DNA of 64,000 nt from Cohnella sp. WQ 127256 (GCF_024519285.1 NZ_JAMZCY010000004.1:62001-126000); one strand, 5' to 3'. Numbered from the stretch's first letter, positions 36,588-46,013 are shown. Program-made: numbers and translations. Notes: generated by a model from the sequence alone, not told the origin.

Positions 36588-37778
36588 TTATGCGGAGGCG
36601 GATGGCTTGTTAGAAGGAGCCTCCACGTTACTCTTTGGCGTTCCATAGGCAGACTTCAATTGGGCAGGTACGCTACCGAACAGCAACCAAGACCAACTCG
36701 TCATTTTACAAATGACCGTTACGACAATCCAAGAAATAACCAAAGCACTTACATATCCACCCGCATACCAGGCATGATGAATCAGTGTGCCTCCGCCATC
36801 TAATGGAAACTTACGATATACCAATAGAACAAGAGGATGGAATAAATACACACCAAAAGATACGATACCTAAGTGACGAAGCTTACCAACCCAGAACGAG
36901 CTATTCATCCGTCCACCGATTAAGAATGCAATTTGCAAGAGCACCAAAGGTGTCAGCATCGTATAGATATCCCATAACCCATCATACAGCGCATTGGAAT
37001 ATACCGTCTTGTAGACGCGAACATTGTAGTAGATGGTCACATATGAAATCCCTGCTGCGAGCCACGCTGCCCACAAGCAAATCCATACGGCAACCTTACT
37101 TTTCGTTACATTTTCTTTAGCAATAATAAGCCATGACTTAATCCGATCGAAGTAAATCCCCAGCCACGCTCCGAGAAAATATTGTCCGAAGTAGGAAGGA
37201 GACCAGCTCCCCCGATTCTGCACTTGCCAATATTCCCTATTATAGAGGAAGAATGCCCATTGCAGCGCGACTCCGACTATTACAGCAGATGCCGCCAGCC
37301 ACTTGAACCTTTTCATCAAGTACAACAAAATCGGAAACAGTAGGTATAGCTGTATGCTAATGAACACAAAATATAAATGAGTGTAGGCCTGACCCTTCAT
37401 TAGCTTGCTCCAGAAGCTCGGCCACATCTGGGAAATATCCCATGCGAACCCATTCTGATACCAACGTATGACAAAATACAAGGCGGAGAACAGGATATAA
37501 GGAATCACGATATACGTCAGGCGATTGCGGTAAAACTTCTTAAACCGTTGTACCGTCAGTGGTTGAGGGTAATAGTTATAGAACAACACGAAGCTGCTAA
37601 GCAGGATGAAGGATGTTGTCCCTATTTTGAAGAAAATATTTAGAAAGTTATATACGCCATATAAGCTCGCGCCTTTCATATCCAGTGTTGCAAATGAGGT
37701 GGAATGCACCATCAATACACCAAGGATAGCTAATCCGCGCACAATATCGATTTCGTTTAATTTGGCTCGACGTTCCAT
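36588..37778 (-). CDS. Membrane-bound acyltransferase (acyltransferase family 3)
   Basis: A 396-aa integral membrane protein with about ten hydrophobic segments. The N-terminus has the family signature EIDIVRGLAILGVLMVHSTS (R and H of the catalytic region) and SFGVYLFHPLVLLVY near the end. Such enzymes O-acylate extracytoplasmic polysaccharides, teichoic acids or lipids. AAGGAGG 4 nt before ATG 37778 decides the start. It sits between comFC and yvyF, where Bacillus has no such gene, and may be an insertion related to surface glycan. Confidence 0.9.
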   Translation of the reverse strand: MERRAKLNEIDIVRGLAILGVLMVHSTSFATLDMKGASLYGVYNFLNIFFKIGTTSFILLSSFVLFYNYYPQPLTVQRFKKFYRNRLTYIVIPYILFSALYFVIRWYQNGFAWDISQMWPSFWSKLMKGQAYTHLYFVFISIQLYLLFPILLYLMKRFKWLAASAVIVGVALQWAFFLYNREYWQVQNRGSWSPSYFGQYFLGAWLGIYFDRIKSWLIIAKENVTKSKVAVWICLWAAWLAAGISYVTIYYNVRVYKTVYSNALYDGLWDIYTMLTPLVLLQIAFLIGGRMNSSFWVGKLRHLGIVSFGVYLFHPLVLLVYRKFPLDGGGTLIHHAWYAGGYVSALVISWIVVTVICKMTSWSWLLFGSVPAQLKSAYGTPKSNVEAPSNKPSASA

Positions 37779-37949
37779 GATGCCTCCTTCTGGCAAGACT
37801 GCACCATTTTATTATTTTTCTACTATAAACATAAGTCTACCTATCATAGCACAGGAGTAAATAGGTCGAAAAGGATATTTCTTTGTCACCTATGACTGAA
37901 TTTGCTATGGAGATTTAACCAGATCAAGGTAGTCACCTTCCAAATTCCG

Positions 37950-38702
37950 CTATGAACGCGCCCATAATAATCCATAAACAGTCGTCTTAGCTTCTATCTG
38001 GTTCGCTTGCTGTAATACTCGTGCACACTCATCCAATGTACTACCTGTTGTATATATATCATCTACTAAAATAATTGTCGGAGAAAATAGAGCTGTAGAT
38101 ACAGCCGCAAAATTGCCTCTCATATCGACCACGCGACTGCGACGAGTTTTGAGACTTTGTTTCTCGGTGTGACGCAGACGTTCGAGCATCGGACTGTAGC
38201 TCAGTCCATACCAATTGGCTAACCTTATAGCTAATCGTTCCGCTTGGTTAAAGCCTCTATCCAGCAGCCTCTCTGGGGCTAACGGGACTGAAGTGATCGC
38301 ATGGAAATCAGGCTGTATAGCCTCACAAAGTCGTTCATAAGCAAATGCAAGCATTGCTGCCAGCACTAATTCCAACTGCTCGTTCCCCCTATATTTATAG
38401 AGGGCCAGCCAGTCCTTCATAGGTTTATCGTATCCGACAGCGCAGCGGCTAATGGAAAAATGCCGTACTTGCCTACGTATACAGTCCTCGCACCTTTCCG
38501 CTCGACCACATATTCTGCATGTCGGATAAGCAATCCAAGGAATGGCCTGTCTACATGAGCCGCATAGTGTAGCCATAACTTGCCGTGGAGCCGGGTGCTT
38601 AATCGGAATAGGGATACTTTGCGAACCTTGCGACGAGCCCCGTCCACAGATCGGACATGCTGACTTTACCGAGGCAAACCATGAGTTTATATTTACTCGC
38701 AT
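37950..38702 (-). CDS. comFC: ComFC-type phosphoribosyltransferase-like competence protein
   Basis: A 250-aa protein. The N-terminus has zinc-type cysteines (CPICGRG; CGSC; CRICGRAERCEDC). The C-terminal half is the PRTase fold with the PRPP loop IILVDDIYTTGSTLDEC and SVPLAPERLLDRGFNQAERL. ComFC is required for transformation and works with ComFA in DNA uptake in the cytoplasm. It lies 116 bp after comFA; comFB is absent. Confidence 0.95.
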   Translation of the reverse strand: MRVNINSWFASVKSACPICGRGSSQGSQSIPIPIKHPAPRQVMATLCGSCRQAIPWIAYPTCRICGRAERCEDCIRRQVRHFSISRCAVGYDKPMKDWLALYKYRGNEQLELVLAAMLAFAYERLCEAIQPDFHAITSVPLAPERLLDRGFNQAERLAIRLANWYGLSYSPMLERLRHTEKQSLKTRRSRVVDMRGNFAAVSTALFSPTIILVDDIYTTGSTLDECARVLQQANQIEAKTTVYGLLWARS

Positions 38703-38818
38703 CCAAAGATCACTCCTATCAGACGAGGTATAGGTCAGAAAAGTTTTAAATTGGTAAAGTTACTCAGTTGTTGAAAGAGCTTGATGAGAAGCCTTTCTAC
38801 ACGAATGAACATTTTGAG

Positions 38819-40801
38819 TTAGTCCTTCTTCTTTAAATATCCATGTTTGCTAGCCAAGGAGTTCATGCTGCGGATTTGACGTACTGAGCCTCGTTGTGAC
38901 TTCGTCCATACAGGAGCCCCGAAGAAAACAAAGCCAAATGGATCGTTTGCTGATCGACCTGCCCTCCCCGCCATCTGAACCAATGATGCAGAATCAAATA
39001 AAGCATTGTGCGCATCCAAGATAAATACATCACTCTTCGGTATTGTGACTCCACGCTCCAGAATCGTTGTTGTAACCAAGAGACTAATGGAGTGATCGCG
39101 GAAGGAGCTTACTTTATCTGTACGGTTCGAATCCTTCGATGAGGTGCCTGCTATTGTCTCTGGTTGGATGCTAAGTGATTTCGCACAACGCTGAAGAAGC
39201 TTAACGAAGGGCTCAACCTGGCGTACATAAGGAACAAAAAGAAAAATTTGCGCACCTCTCTGAACAGAATGCTGAAGTGCCTTTAGCAGTTTAGCTGGGA
39301 TTGTAGATTTACGGAGCAATTCTGATACGGTTGGAATAACCAGACGTTGAGGAACTGGCAAAGGGTGCCGGTGATATCGGACTGGAACCCGTGCACAAGG
39401 GAGTCTTCTGCGTGAAGCTGCTCGTTGCATATGCTGTGGTGGCGTTGCGCTTAGTAAGACGGTGGAGCCCGTTTTCTTACGGCATTTGTCAGCGGCATAA
39501 TGCAGCACCGGATCATTGTGGTAAGGAAATGCGTCCAATTCGTCAATTAATACAAGGTCGAATGCCTCCTGGAAGCGAATGAGTTGATGCGTAGTGGCGA
39601 GAGTTAATGCCCCATTCTCCCATCGATCAAGGCTTCCACCATAAAGAACAGTTCGCTCGTAATGGGGAAAAGCTTTGGCTAACCTCGGAGCAAGCTCAAG
39701 TACCACATCTCTGCGGGGAGTCGCTACGAGAGCCCGCCCCCCTCTAGAGAGTACAGCTTCCAACAAGGGGAAAATCATCTCTGTTTTCCCTGCTCCGGTC
39801 ACCGCCCATAGTAGAAAAGAGCTGCTTTCCTGCCGAATGTTGCCGCGTGATTCATTTAAGAAGGATAGTGCAGTAACTGCCGCATCGCTCTGGGCAGGGC
39901 TTAGCCCCCAGCGCTTGGTTAACTCCTCTGGGGTTGGAGTTGCAGATTGAGTTGGTTGTGATGTGGTGTTTAATGGGACGCCAATGATTAGCAGTTCGCA
40001 TTCGCGACTGCGTCCCATTGTTAGGCAGGCCTCACAATATGCGCAGGCTTGCCCGCACGCGGCGCAAGGTGTGCGCCGCAGCTTGTCCTGGCCGCTACCG
40101 CAGCGGCGGCAAGCAAGCTCTTGGGACCGGCGAGGCGAAGTCGCCGGTCCCCGAAGGCGAGCGAGGCGTAGCCGCTCGGCCCAATAGCGGAAGCCGCGCT
40201 GCGGCGGAGCGACTGGCTTGGGGGCTACGGCAGCGGTGAGCTGCAGAGCCCCGGAAAGCGCCGCTAGCTGTAGCGCGGCGAGGGGGCTGGCGGAATCATC
40301 CGCAGGGATGACGTCGGAAAGCAATTGAACAGCTTCCTCCCGTAAAAGGGAGCGACCCGCAAGATGGACACTCGCTAACCGGGCAACCTCCTCCAAGTGT
40401 CTGCTATTTCCTCTAATGTGCCGAACTCCCTCTCGGCTCCACATTTTCTCCATACCACGACTGTGTTCGTTTATTCCCAGAGCCACATGTTCTACCCTGA
40501 GGGGAATAGGAGCACCCAGCTTTCCACACACGAGATGAACAGCCTTTCTCAAATCCTCCACCCCATCTGAGGTTGAATGAGGCTCGGTTCTCTTTTCCCC
40601 GCCAATGTCACTTCTTCCCTTAGTCCATTGCTCCTTCAAGTATTGGCAGACACTGACCGCGATTCCGAGGGGCACCTGCTCACTCAATCGAAACATCCTA
40701 CAGGCCGTATTCTTCCAATAAACTTCATCCACTTCCCAAGCCACTGAAAAGAATGCTTCATAGTCTTTCTCGAATTTAACGACATAAAGAACGACCTTCA
40801 T
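38819..40801 (-). CDS. comFA: ComFA DNA translocase/helicase-like ATPase
   Basis: ATP-driven motor for uptake of single-stranded DNA in competence. The 660-aa protein has a long N-terminal region, a four-cysteine zinc region at about residues 231-259 (CRRCG...CAACGQACAYCEAC), Walker A TGAGKTE (335-341), the DEAD-type IDELDAFPY, SATP, and a helicase C-terminal domain (TTTILERGVTIPKSDVFIL; QMAGRAGRS). ATG 40801 is preferred over the GTG three codons up. The part encoding about residues 170-250 is very GC-rich and full of hairpins. Confidence 0.94.
   Translation of the reverse strand: MKVVLYVVKFEKDYEAFFSVAWEVDEVYWKNTACRMFRLSEQVPLGIAVSVCQYLKEQWTKGRSDIGGEKRTEPHSTSDGVEDLRKAVHLVCGKLGAPIPLRVEHVALGINEHSRGMEKMWSREGVRHIRGNSRHLEEVARLASVHLAGRSLLREEAVQLLSDVIPADDSASPLAALQLAALSGALQLTAAVAPKPVAPPQRGFRYWAERLRLARLRGPATSPRRSQELACRRCGSGQDKLRRTPCAACGQACAYCEACLTMGRSRECELLIIGVPLNTTSQPTQSATPTPEELTKRWGLSPAQSDAAVTALSFLNESRGNIRQESSSFLLWAVTGAGKTEMIFPLLEAVLSRGGRALVATPRRDVVLELAPRLAKAFPHYERTVLYGGSLDRWENGALTLATTHQLIRFQEAFDLVLIDELDAFPYHNDPVLHYAADKCRKKTGSTVLLSATPPQHMQRAASRRRLPCARVPVRYHRHPLPVPQRLVIPTVSELLRKSTIPAKLLKALQHSVQRGAQIFLFVPYVRQVEPFVKLLQRCAKSLSIQPETIAGTSSKDSNRTDKVSSFRDHSISLLVTTTILERGVTIPKSDVFILDAHNALFDSASLVQMAGRAGRSANDPFGFVFFGAPVWTKSQRGSVRQIRSMNSLASKHGYLKKKD
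40059..40178. repeat. Cluster of GC-rich inverted repeats within comFA
   Basis: Four successive perfect hairpins: 40059-40079 (GCGGCGCA arms), 40091-40107 (GCCGCT arms), 40123-40151 (11-bp arms GGGACCGGCGA, loop GGCGAAG) and 40158-40178 (CGAGCG arms, loop AGGCGTAGC). GC is far above the surrounding gene. They encode the linker and zinc region of ComFA. Confidence 0.75.
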
Positions 40802-40838
40802 CCCTTCCACTCCCCCCAGTTCGACGCCTTACATACCA

Positions 40839-40886
40839 AAAAAAGCACACTCCAATCACCGCAAACGGCGATTCTAGAGTGTGCTT
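40839..40886 (-). terminator. Terminator upstream of comFA (after the small membrane protein gene)
   Basis: Minus strand AAGCACACTC...GAGTGTGCTT hairpin with inner GCCG/CGGT pairs, followed by TTTTTTT. Confidence 0.85.
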
Positions 40887-40982
40887 CACCCGAACTCTTA
40901 TTCAAATCTTATTGCCATGATTATATGATAAAAGTATCGAAGCTGCAATTCCTTCTCATAACGTCCATAATCCACACATTAA

Positions 40983-41405
40983 TCAGAGGGGTAATCGAGC
41001 CACCTCTTCACTTCGTGCCAGCTCCACAAACACAACCTTCTGCTTGCCTTCCTGATCACCGTTATTGCCACTACCCAATCTTTCATAATTCACTGCATCT
41101 TCAGTTGAATTAGCCGTACATTTCCTTACCCATTCTATTCCCGTATCACTCCGAGCAAAACGCTCCAAGATTTTCCCTGTATCATCCGTCGACTGATCAA
41201 GTACAACCGTTATCCCAATCTCTGTACCGGTTCTTCTGGAAAATTGCTGAAGCGCCCGAATGTACCATTCAATCTGCATTTGATGATTACCCGCTACTAG
41301 CACATAGTGACGTCGATCTTCACCTGAGCCACGCCGAATCATCCAATGAACAATTGCAACAGCTGCTGCATAAAAACCTATTATCCATAATATTTCGGGA
41401 ATCAC
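40983..41405 (-). CDS. Small membrane-anchored protein with truncated GT2-like fold
   Basis: A 140-aa protein: an N-terminal membrane segment (ILWIIGFYAAAVAIVHWMI), then about 100 residues resembling the start of a GT2 Rossmann domain (YVLVAGNHQMQIEWYIRALQ; ITVVLDQSTDDTGKILERFA). There is no DXD catalytic motif or acceptor domain, so enzymatic activity is doubtful. AAGGAGG 8 nt before the GTG at 41405 is the likely start. It is followed by a terminator and then comFA. Confidence 0.6.
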   Translation of the reverse strand: MIPEILWIIGFYAAAVAIVHWMIRRGSGEDRRHYVLVAGNHQMQIEWYIRALQQFSRRTGTEIGITVVLDQSTDDTGKILERFARSDTGIEWVRKCTANSTEDAVNYERLGSGNNGDQEGKQKVVFVELARSEEVARLPL

Positions 41406-41615
41406 GGCGGCCACCTCCTTTTGTCTGAGGGGGAGTGACGATTGCCCAAATACACGATACCTAAGTGTATTCCATGCAATCCTTCTACTCGTTCAACAAT
41501 ATATGCCATGAGCGGAAGGGGAGTTCCGATCCCACGAAAAACTAGATATTTACATTATTTTGAATAAGGACTACAATAAGTACAATTTCATTGCTATTCA
41601 GGTCGTGAAGCACAC

Positions 41616-41654
41616 GCCACTTTCTCGTCAGCTAAAGCTGAACGGGTGAGTGGC
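41616..41654 (+). promoter_or_regulatory. Hairpin in the leader of the nuclease-like gene
   Basis: Nested stem GCCACT/AGTGGC, CTCGT/ACGGG and CAGCT/AGCTG with small internal loops, followed by TATTTCATTTTC. It lies 27 bp before the gene start, directly ahead of GGGAGG; attenuator or leader structure. Confidence 0.5.
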
Positions 41655-41681
41655 TATTTCATTTTCAGGGAGGAATAATCG

Positions 41682-42284
41682 ATGGATTTGGAGATGACTT
41701 ATACGCCCTTTATGGAGAAGCACAAGAAAGCAAAACGTGTAGAAAACTTCGATAACCTAAATTCCTACTTTGAGATGTGTGACTCTACGGAAGGTTCAAG
41801 CTCCTTGGATTATGCTTTTCTAATAGGTAATGTGGTGCTAAATGTCGATTGTGATGGCATCGATTCGCACGCCAAGGAGATCAATCGGACCAAATTCGTA
41901 GATCACCTCGTGCGTCAAAATCATCTCATTCTTGACGGCTGGAAGGTCCACCGATATTCCTATGACGATGCAATGGAAAGTCCAAGAATGTGTCGGCAAA
42001 TCCTGATGCAATTCATGGAAAGATGGGTAACGGGGAATAAAGCCAATCAAGTCGCCAAATTATCTGCTGAGGAACGAGATATTTTATGCTTGGCGTTAAG
42101 ACGTGGGTACATAGTCCGTGCCAAAGATGTCAGTCAACTGCTTGCTGTGGACAATCAAAAAGCCAGAAAGCTCCTTCATAACCTTTGCACAAAAAAGATG
42201 CTTTCATCTTCCGGTGAGGGTAATGATCTAGTGTTTAGCTATAAATTAAATAAAAATGTGACGGCTGATGACCTTGGATTATGA
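41682..42284 (+). CDS. Possible PD-(D/E)XK/DUF559-like nuclease-domain protein
   Basis: A 200-aa protein with GGGAGG upstream. Residues ~40-110 (LDYAFLIGNVVLNVDCDG, RTKFVDHLVRQNHLILDGWK, VHRYSYDD) resemble the Vsr/DUF559 endonuclease-like fold, where a run such as IEIDG...H...R..F...L.RQN is typical. Here the usual E-x-D is altered to D-C-D, so activity is uncertain. The C-terminal ~70 residues look like a winged helix (SAEERDILCLALRRGYIVRA). It is a single gene in an accessory region. Recognition is by pattern only. Confidence 0.5.
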   Translation: MDLEMTYTPFMEKHKKAKRVENFDNLNSYFEMCDSTEGSSSLDYAFLIGNVVLNVDCDGIDSHAKEINRTKFVDHLVRQNHLILDGWKVHRYSYDDAMESPRMCRQILMQFMERWVTGNKANQVAKLSAEERDILCLALRRGYIVRAKDVSQLLAVDNQKARKLLHNLCTKKMLSSSGEGNDLVFSYKLNKNVTADDLGL

Positions 42285-42379
42285 GTGCTATGAAATACAT
42301 CACTATTCCTCACATCAACTGTAGGATAGAACAATATAAACCATCGCACTTTCACTTTCGCTACCATACATATAAAAAT

Positions 42380-42418
42380 CGCAGCTACATCGGTCGGTGA
42401 GAGACCGTGTAGCCGCGA
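42380..42418 (-). terminator. Terminator overlapping the 3' end of a decayed gene
   Basis: Imperfect 16-bp stem (CGCGGCTACACGGTC / GACCGATGTAGCTGCG) with a T-rich tail on the minus strand (ATTTTTATA). Confidence 0.7.
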
Positions 42419-42792
42419 ATGGTTTGCGCTTCTTGAGATGAGGTTCCAGAATAACCTGCAACTAGGAAACGAATGATCTTCTCCCCATCTTCCTCTTCCA
42501 TCTTTGGTTTTAATCCCTTCTTAAATAGATCGATTTGAAAGCCTTCTAACTTCTTTTCGCACCTATTATCAAAGTTACCAATCTTCTCAAACATGTATGA
42601 AAGTATACCGTCAGGATCGATCCTAGCGTGCTCAGCGATGTCGCTCCATCTCTGTGTTCCAGCATAGAATCACCACATCGATTGAACAAGCTTAAGCCCA
42701 CCATCCTTTCGAAATTCCGCGATTATTGGTTTCCATGTTCCATGTACACGAATCGGTCTGAATACTACCTTTCCGTCCGTTGGCTCATGCAT
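42385..42792 (-). pseudogene. Decayed gene of unknown function with internal TGA
   Basis: A single frame from ATG 42792 to TAG 42385 (135 codons) is interrupted only by TGA at 42672-42670 (codon 41, after SMW). The translation on both sides looks protein-like (KVVFRPIRVHGTWKPIIAEF; then RWSDIAEHARIDPDGILSYM, EKIGNFDNRCEKKLEGFQID). No ribosome-binding site is seen at either possible start. I do not recognise the family. A terminator covers its end. Confidence 0.5.
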
Positions 42793-42973
42793 CTACTGGA
42801 TGTACTCATTAAGAGTAAACCTTCGGCAAACTGCAAAATATGATACCTAATTGGGAATAAATAAAAGCAGGCTGCGCTCCCAAGGGCGCGTTAGATTGGG
42901 GCGCTACCCCATTGATGTAAGAACGATTGTTCCAATTTTAGTTAGTGAACATATTCGTCCTACTATTCACTAA

Positions 42974-44482
42974 TTACATTCTTTTTAATATCGAGGTTCT
43001 TTCATCTATTTTATAGACCTCAACATAATCGTTGCTAATATACTCATACAACCTGGCTGCAAAATCTTTAAACATCTTGCCGTCAATATAATTGTGCTCA
43101 TCATAGATTAGATAATCTACATTTTTCAAATCATTGATTATCTCATTAATAATATCCTCATTGATTGCCCCTGCCATTAGCTCACTGTATCTAGTGGGGT
43201 TTTGTTTATCTAAAACAAAATACAACATTGGATTACAGGGGTAAATAAATACTTCTTCATTTTTTGGAATAAACTTCTCAACTGCATTAAAAAGATCATT
43301 GTACTTTACAGACATTTCCTTTGTGACATACACCTTTTCTTTATACGGGAATAATTCTGTGTATTGCTTATAAACTATAAATCTCGACTCTATCCCAAAT
43401 ACAGATACAACCAGCAAAATTCCGGTAATAACCATGGAAAACAATCTCGTTGACTTCATTTTGTATAATTTATAGAGCAAGTATATTAATAAAATTAAGA
43501 TCATAGGGAACGTGGTTCTAACTTTCAAAAAACTCGCTCTTTCATAATTATGCAAAAAAGTTGTGCAAGCGAATATAAATACAATAAAAAAATTAAAATC
43601 AAAGCTTTTATTAATAATTTTTTTCGCAACCACCACAGCACTTACGATAAGTATTATTAGCTGTACAAAATATAAATAAGCAAAAAAATTCCACGGCTTG
43701 AAGTCTTTAAAAATTGTATTTAGATCGACCCAAGTCGGCGGGGGAAGTTTCGCTTCTTTAAAGTCTGTTAGTGGAAGTATTAATGCATCTGTAAAGAAAT
43801 CATTGATTGTATGTTTTGAAATTAAATAAATAAAAAACACGATAGCCAATGAAGCTGCGGATGAAATTAATACAACATATCTTTTTGAAATATCAATTTT
43901 GTAATATTTGAAAAGTACGAAAGCTATGCAGTATCCGATCAAAAAATAGAAGCCGATAGTCTGTTTGAACAACCCCACTAGACATAAGAGTAAGCCCGAA
44001 AGCACCATCCATTTAACGTTATTTTTCTCTATGCTTTTGATCATACAAATCACACTAGCGATACCCAACAAAACTGCATTCCATGAATAACTCGGACTTA
44101 TTTGTGTCATGCTCAACCCAAAAATAATGCTAACCATAAACCCCAGCAAGGAAAAATACGTGTTCGTCATTCTTTTTAAAAAATAATACACAATTAAAGA
44201 AAATAGCGAAGAAGTGATTGCTGTAAATATTCTCATCAATAATATTGACTTTCCAAATATGGACATTAAAACCGATCCTAGATATAAATGCCCTGGAGTT
44301 TGTAGCAGAAAGAAATCCTTAAATGGAACAAGTCCTTCTGAAATTTTTTTCATGGAATTAAGATTAAAACCTTCATCAATAAAGTTAATTCCATAATTAT
44401 AGTATAAGGAAGAATATACAAATCCAATAATAAAAATAATCACATATTGATACTTAATTAATAGCTTCATTTGCGCATCCAT
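42974..44482 (-). CDS. GT39/PMT-like membrane glycosyltransferase
   Basis: A 502-aa integral membrane protein with about ten to eleven hydrophobic segments in the first 370 residues and a soluble C-terminal domain. The first loop has YYNYGINFIDEGFNLNSMKK, placing the acidic pair (DE) as in the GT39/ArnT catalytic loop, and FLLQTPGHLYLGSVLMSIFG. Such enzymes use polyprenyl-phosphate sugars outside the membrane. No good ribosome-binding site is visible. It is very AT-rich compared with neighbours, suggesting transfer. A hairpin (GCGCCC/GGGAGCGC) with a T-rich tail lies downstream near 42870-42890. Confidence 0.75.
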   Translation of the reverse strand: MDAQMKLLIKYQYVIIFIIGFVYSSLYYNYGINFIDEGFNLNSMKKISEGLVPFKDFFLLQTPGHLYLGSVLMSIFGKSILLMRIFTAITSSLFSLIVYYFLKRMTNTYFSLLGFMVSIIFGLSMTQISPSYSWNAVLLGIASVICMIKSIEKNNVKWMVLSGLLLCLVGLFKQTIGFYFLIGYCIAFVLFKYYKIDISKRYVVLISSAASLAIVFFIYLISKHTINDFFTDALILPLTDFKEAKLPPPTWVDLNTIFKDFKPWNFFAYLYFVQLIILIVSAVVVAKKIINKSFDFNFFIVFIFACTTFLHNYERASFLKVRTTFPMILILLIYLLYKLYKMKSTRLFSMVITGILLVVSVFGIESRFIVYKQYTELFPYKEKVYVTKEMSVKYNDLFNAVEKFIPKNEEVFIYPCNPMLYFVLDKQNPTRYSELMAGAINEDIINEIINDLKNVDYLIYDEHNYIDGKMFKDFAARLYEYISNDYVEVYKIDERTSILKRM

Positions 44483-44505
44483 TCCTAATGTGTTTTCACC
44501 GAATT

Positions 44506-44565
44506 TTATAATTTACCATGCCTACAAAGAACACTTCAACGCCAAGTAGACATGGTAAATTATAA
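44506..44565. repeat. Long AT-rich inverted repeat between pseudogene and GT39-like gene
   Basis: Arms of 20 bp with one mismatch (TTATAATTTACCATG at the outer end) around a 20-nt loop, 24 bp upstream of the GT39-like start. It lacks a T tail on the minus strand, so it is not an ordinary terminator. Confidence 0.7.
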
Positions 44566-44624
44566 GTCTTGTAGGTATACAATAGCATAATCAGGGCAGC
44601 TTGAGTGCTATTCACAGGATTATT

Positions 44625-45870
44625 TTACACCAATTCTGTACCATCTGGATCAGCTAAAAAACTAATTCCATCTAAACTCACCCATGTCGCACTTGTGCCT
44701 TCTTGAGGAACAACTTGTCCAGCAGCTTGAGCCGATAAATTTCCTGTAATTGAAATTCTCGCAAATGCTGCATTAGAAACTACTGCAAAATTCAACGAAT
44801 ACTTGGGCCGATAACCACGTGGCAGTTGAAATATTACATGGGTAAATGTCGGCCCGTAAGACGAATCAGTGTTTTTGCACATCCCCGAAAGATGCACCCT
44901 TCCTGTTTCATCTTTGTAATAACGCGGCCTGCGATCGTATGTCGTATCGAAAATCTCCCAACGATTGATTAATGTTGCGTTAACCAATCGTTGTTTCGGA
45001 GTCCTTAGTACTTCGGCTTTTACTTTCCCTGGCTTCAAAGAGTTACATATGATTATTCTATTCTCTGCTCGATCATTAAATAAATAGATACCATTGTATT
45101 TTTCCATCCCTTGTGAAGCACCAAAGCTTGGAGGATTAAAGGACTCTACAAAAGTAAACGTGCTACCGTTGAAAGAAAATTTATCAATGCCACCTTGAAA
45201 ATCCTGCCCCTTCTCATTAGGCCCATGCATATTTGCGTATAGATAACCATTTTCCCATATAATTCCTTGGTAGCTGCCGTATGCTTTCGCAACAGTCGGT
45301 AGATTATATTCTGCTTTTTGTACCCAACTCGCATCAAACCTACGGATTTTTTGAATATTATGATAGCTGACCCAGTTATCGTCTAAATGCTTATCAATCC
45401 CCTCCGCTACTCCAGTTCCAATATTGTTAACAGTGATCTGATTAAGTCCGTTATCTTGCGTATTGTATTTGACCACGTGAGACTGATATGGCGAAGGGCC
45501 ACCCGAATTAGCGTTATATGCTGTAACGAATAAGAAGCCGTCTATATAGCTGATATCTCCAAACGACATAAACCGACCGCCTGAATCAGTTCCTGTATAA
45601 GCATTACGTTTTTTCTGATAAAAGATTACCATCCAAGGTATACACGGAAATAATATTTTCGAGAGCAAAAGCATCATTTCGATCAGTTACAGCATAAATA
45701 TATTTCCCATCCGTGCATACGCCTTGCCACGCTCTAAAAGGGGCATGACATTGAAACGAAACGATACTCGAAATACCAGAACTTTTAAGTTGCGTATAAT
45801 CCGCCTTATGCGCAATAAGCGCATTCGCATTTCATTCTGTTATCCGACCAGTTCCAGTGATATTAAAACT
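44625..45870 (-). pseudogene. Broken gene for a beta-rich, possibly secreted or phage-like protein
   Basis: The 3' part (44625 to about 45610) encodes ~320 aa of beta-propeller-like sequence with no recognised family (SFGDISYIDGFLFVTAYNAN; GYLYANMHGPNEKGQDFQGG). The upstream part continues in another frame (CHAPFRAWQGVCTDGKYIYA, NIISVYTLDGNLLSEK); the switch is at a run of six A (45609-45614), one more than needed. A further in-frame TGA stands at 45832-45834 before ANALIAHKADYTQLKSSG. So there are at least two lesions. The homopolymer change could also be a sequencing error, the TGA less easily. It could derive from a prophage or surface protein. Confidence 0.6.
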
Positions 45871-45898
45871 GCATTAAAGATTATTAAATGCACATAAT

Positions 45899-45955
45899 AA
45901 AAAACGGACATTTTGATGAGGTATGATCACATTCCTCTAAAGTGTCCGTTTTTTA
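45899..45955 (-). terminator. Terminator after degU
   Basis: Minus strand ACGGACACTTTAGAGG ... CCTCATCAAAATGTCCGT followed by TTTTTT; near-symmetric, so it may act in both directions. Confidence 0.85.
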
Positions 45956-46013
45956 CAAACTATAAATTTATTCCTTTTTAGACTTAATAATCCTGTATAT
46001 ACATCACTGTCAG

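Noticed and set aside
40059..40290. CRISPR-like array or tRNA cluster in the GC-rich comFA segment
   Set aside because: The hairpins differ in sequence and spacing, there are no constant repeats, and the ComFA frame runs through without a break.
41580..41660. Cyclic-di-GMP (GEMM) riboswitch upstream of the nuclease-like gene
   Set aside because: The stem and U tail are visible, but the conserved GEMM core bases were not found; listed only as a hairpin.
42628..42843. Plus-strand 71-aa reading frame
   Set aside because: It is the shadow of the minus-strand decayed gene, whose translation looks far more protein-like.
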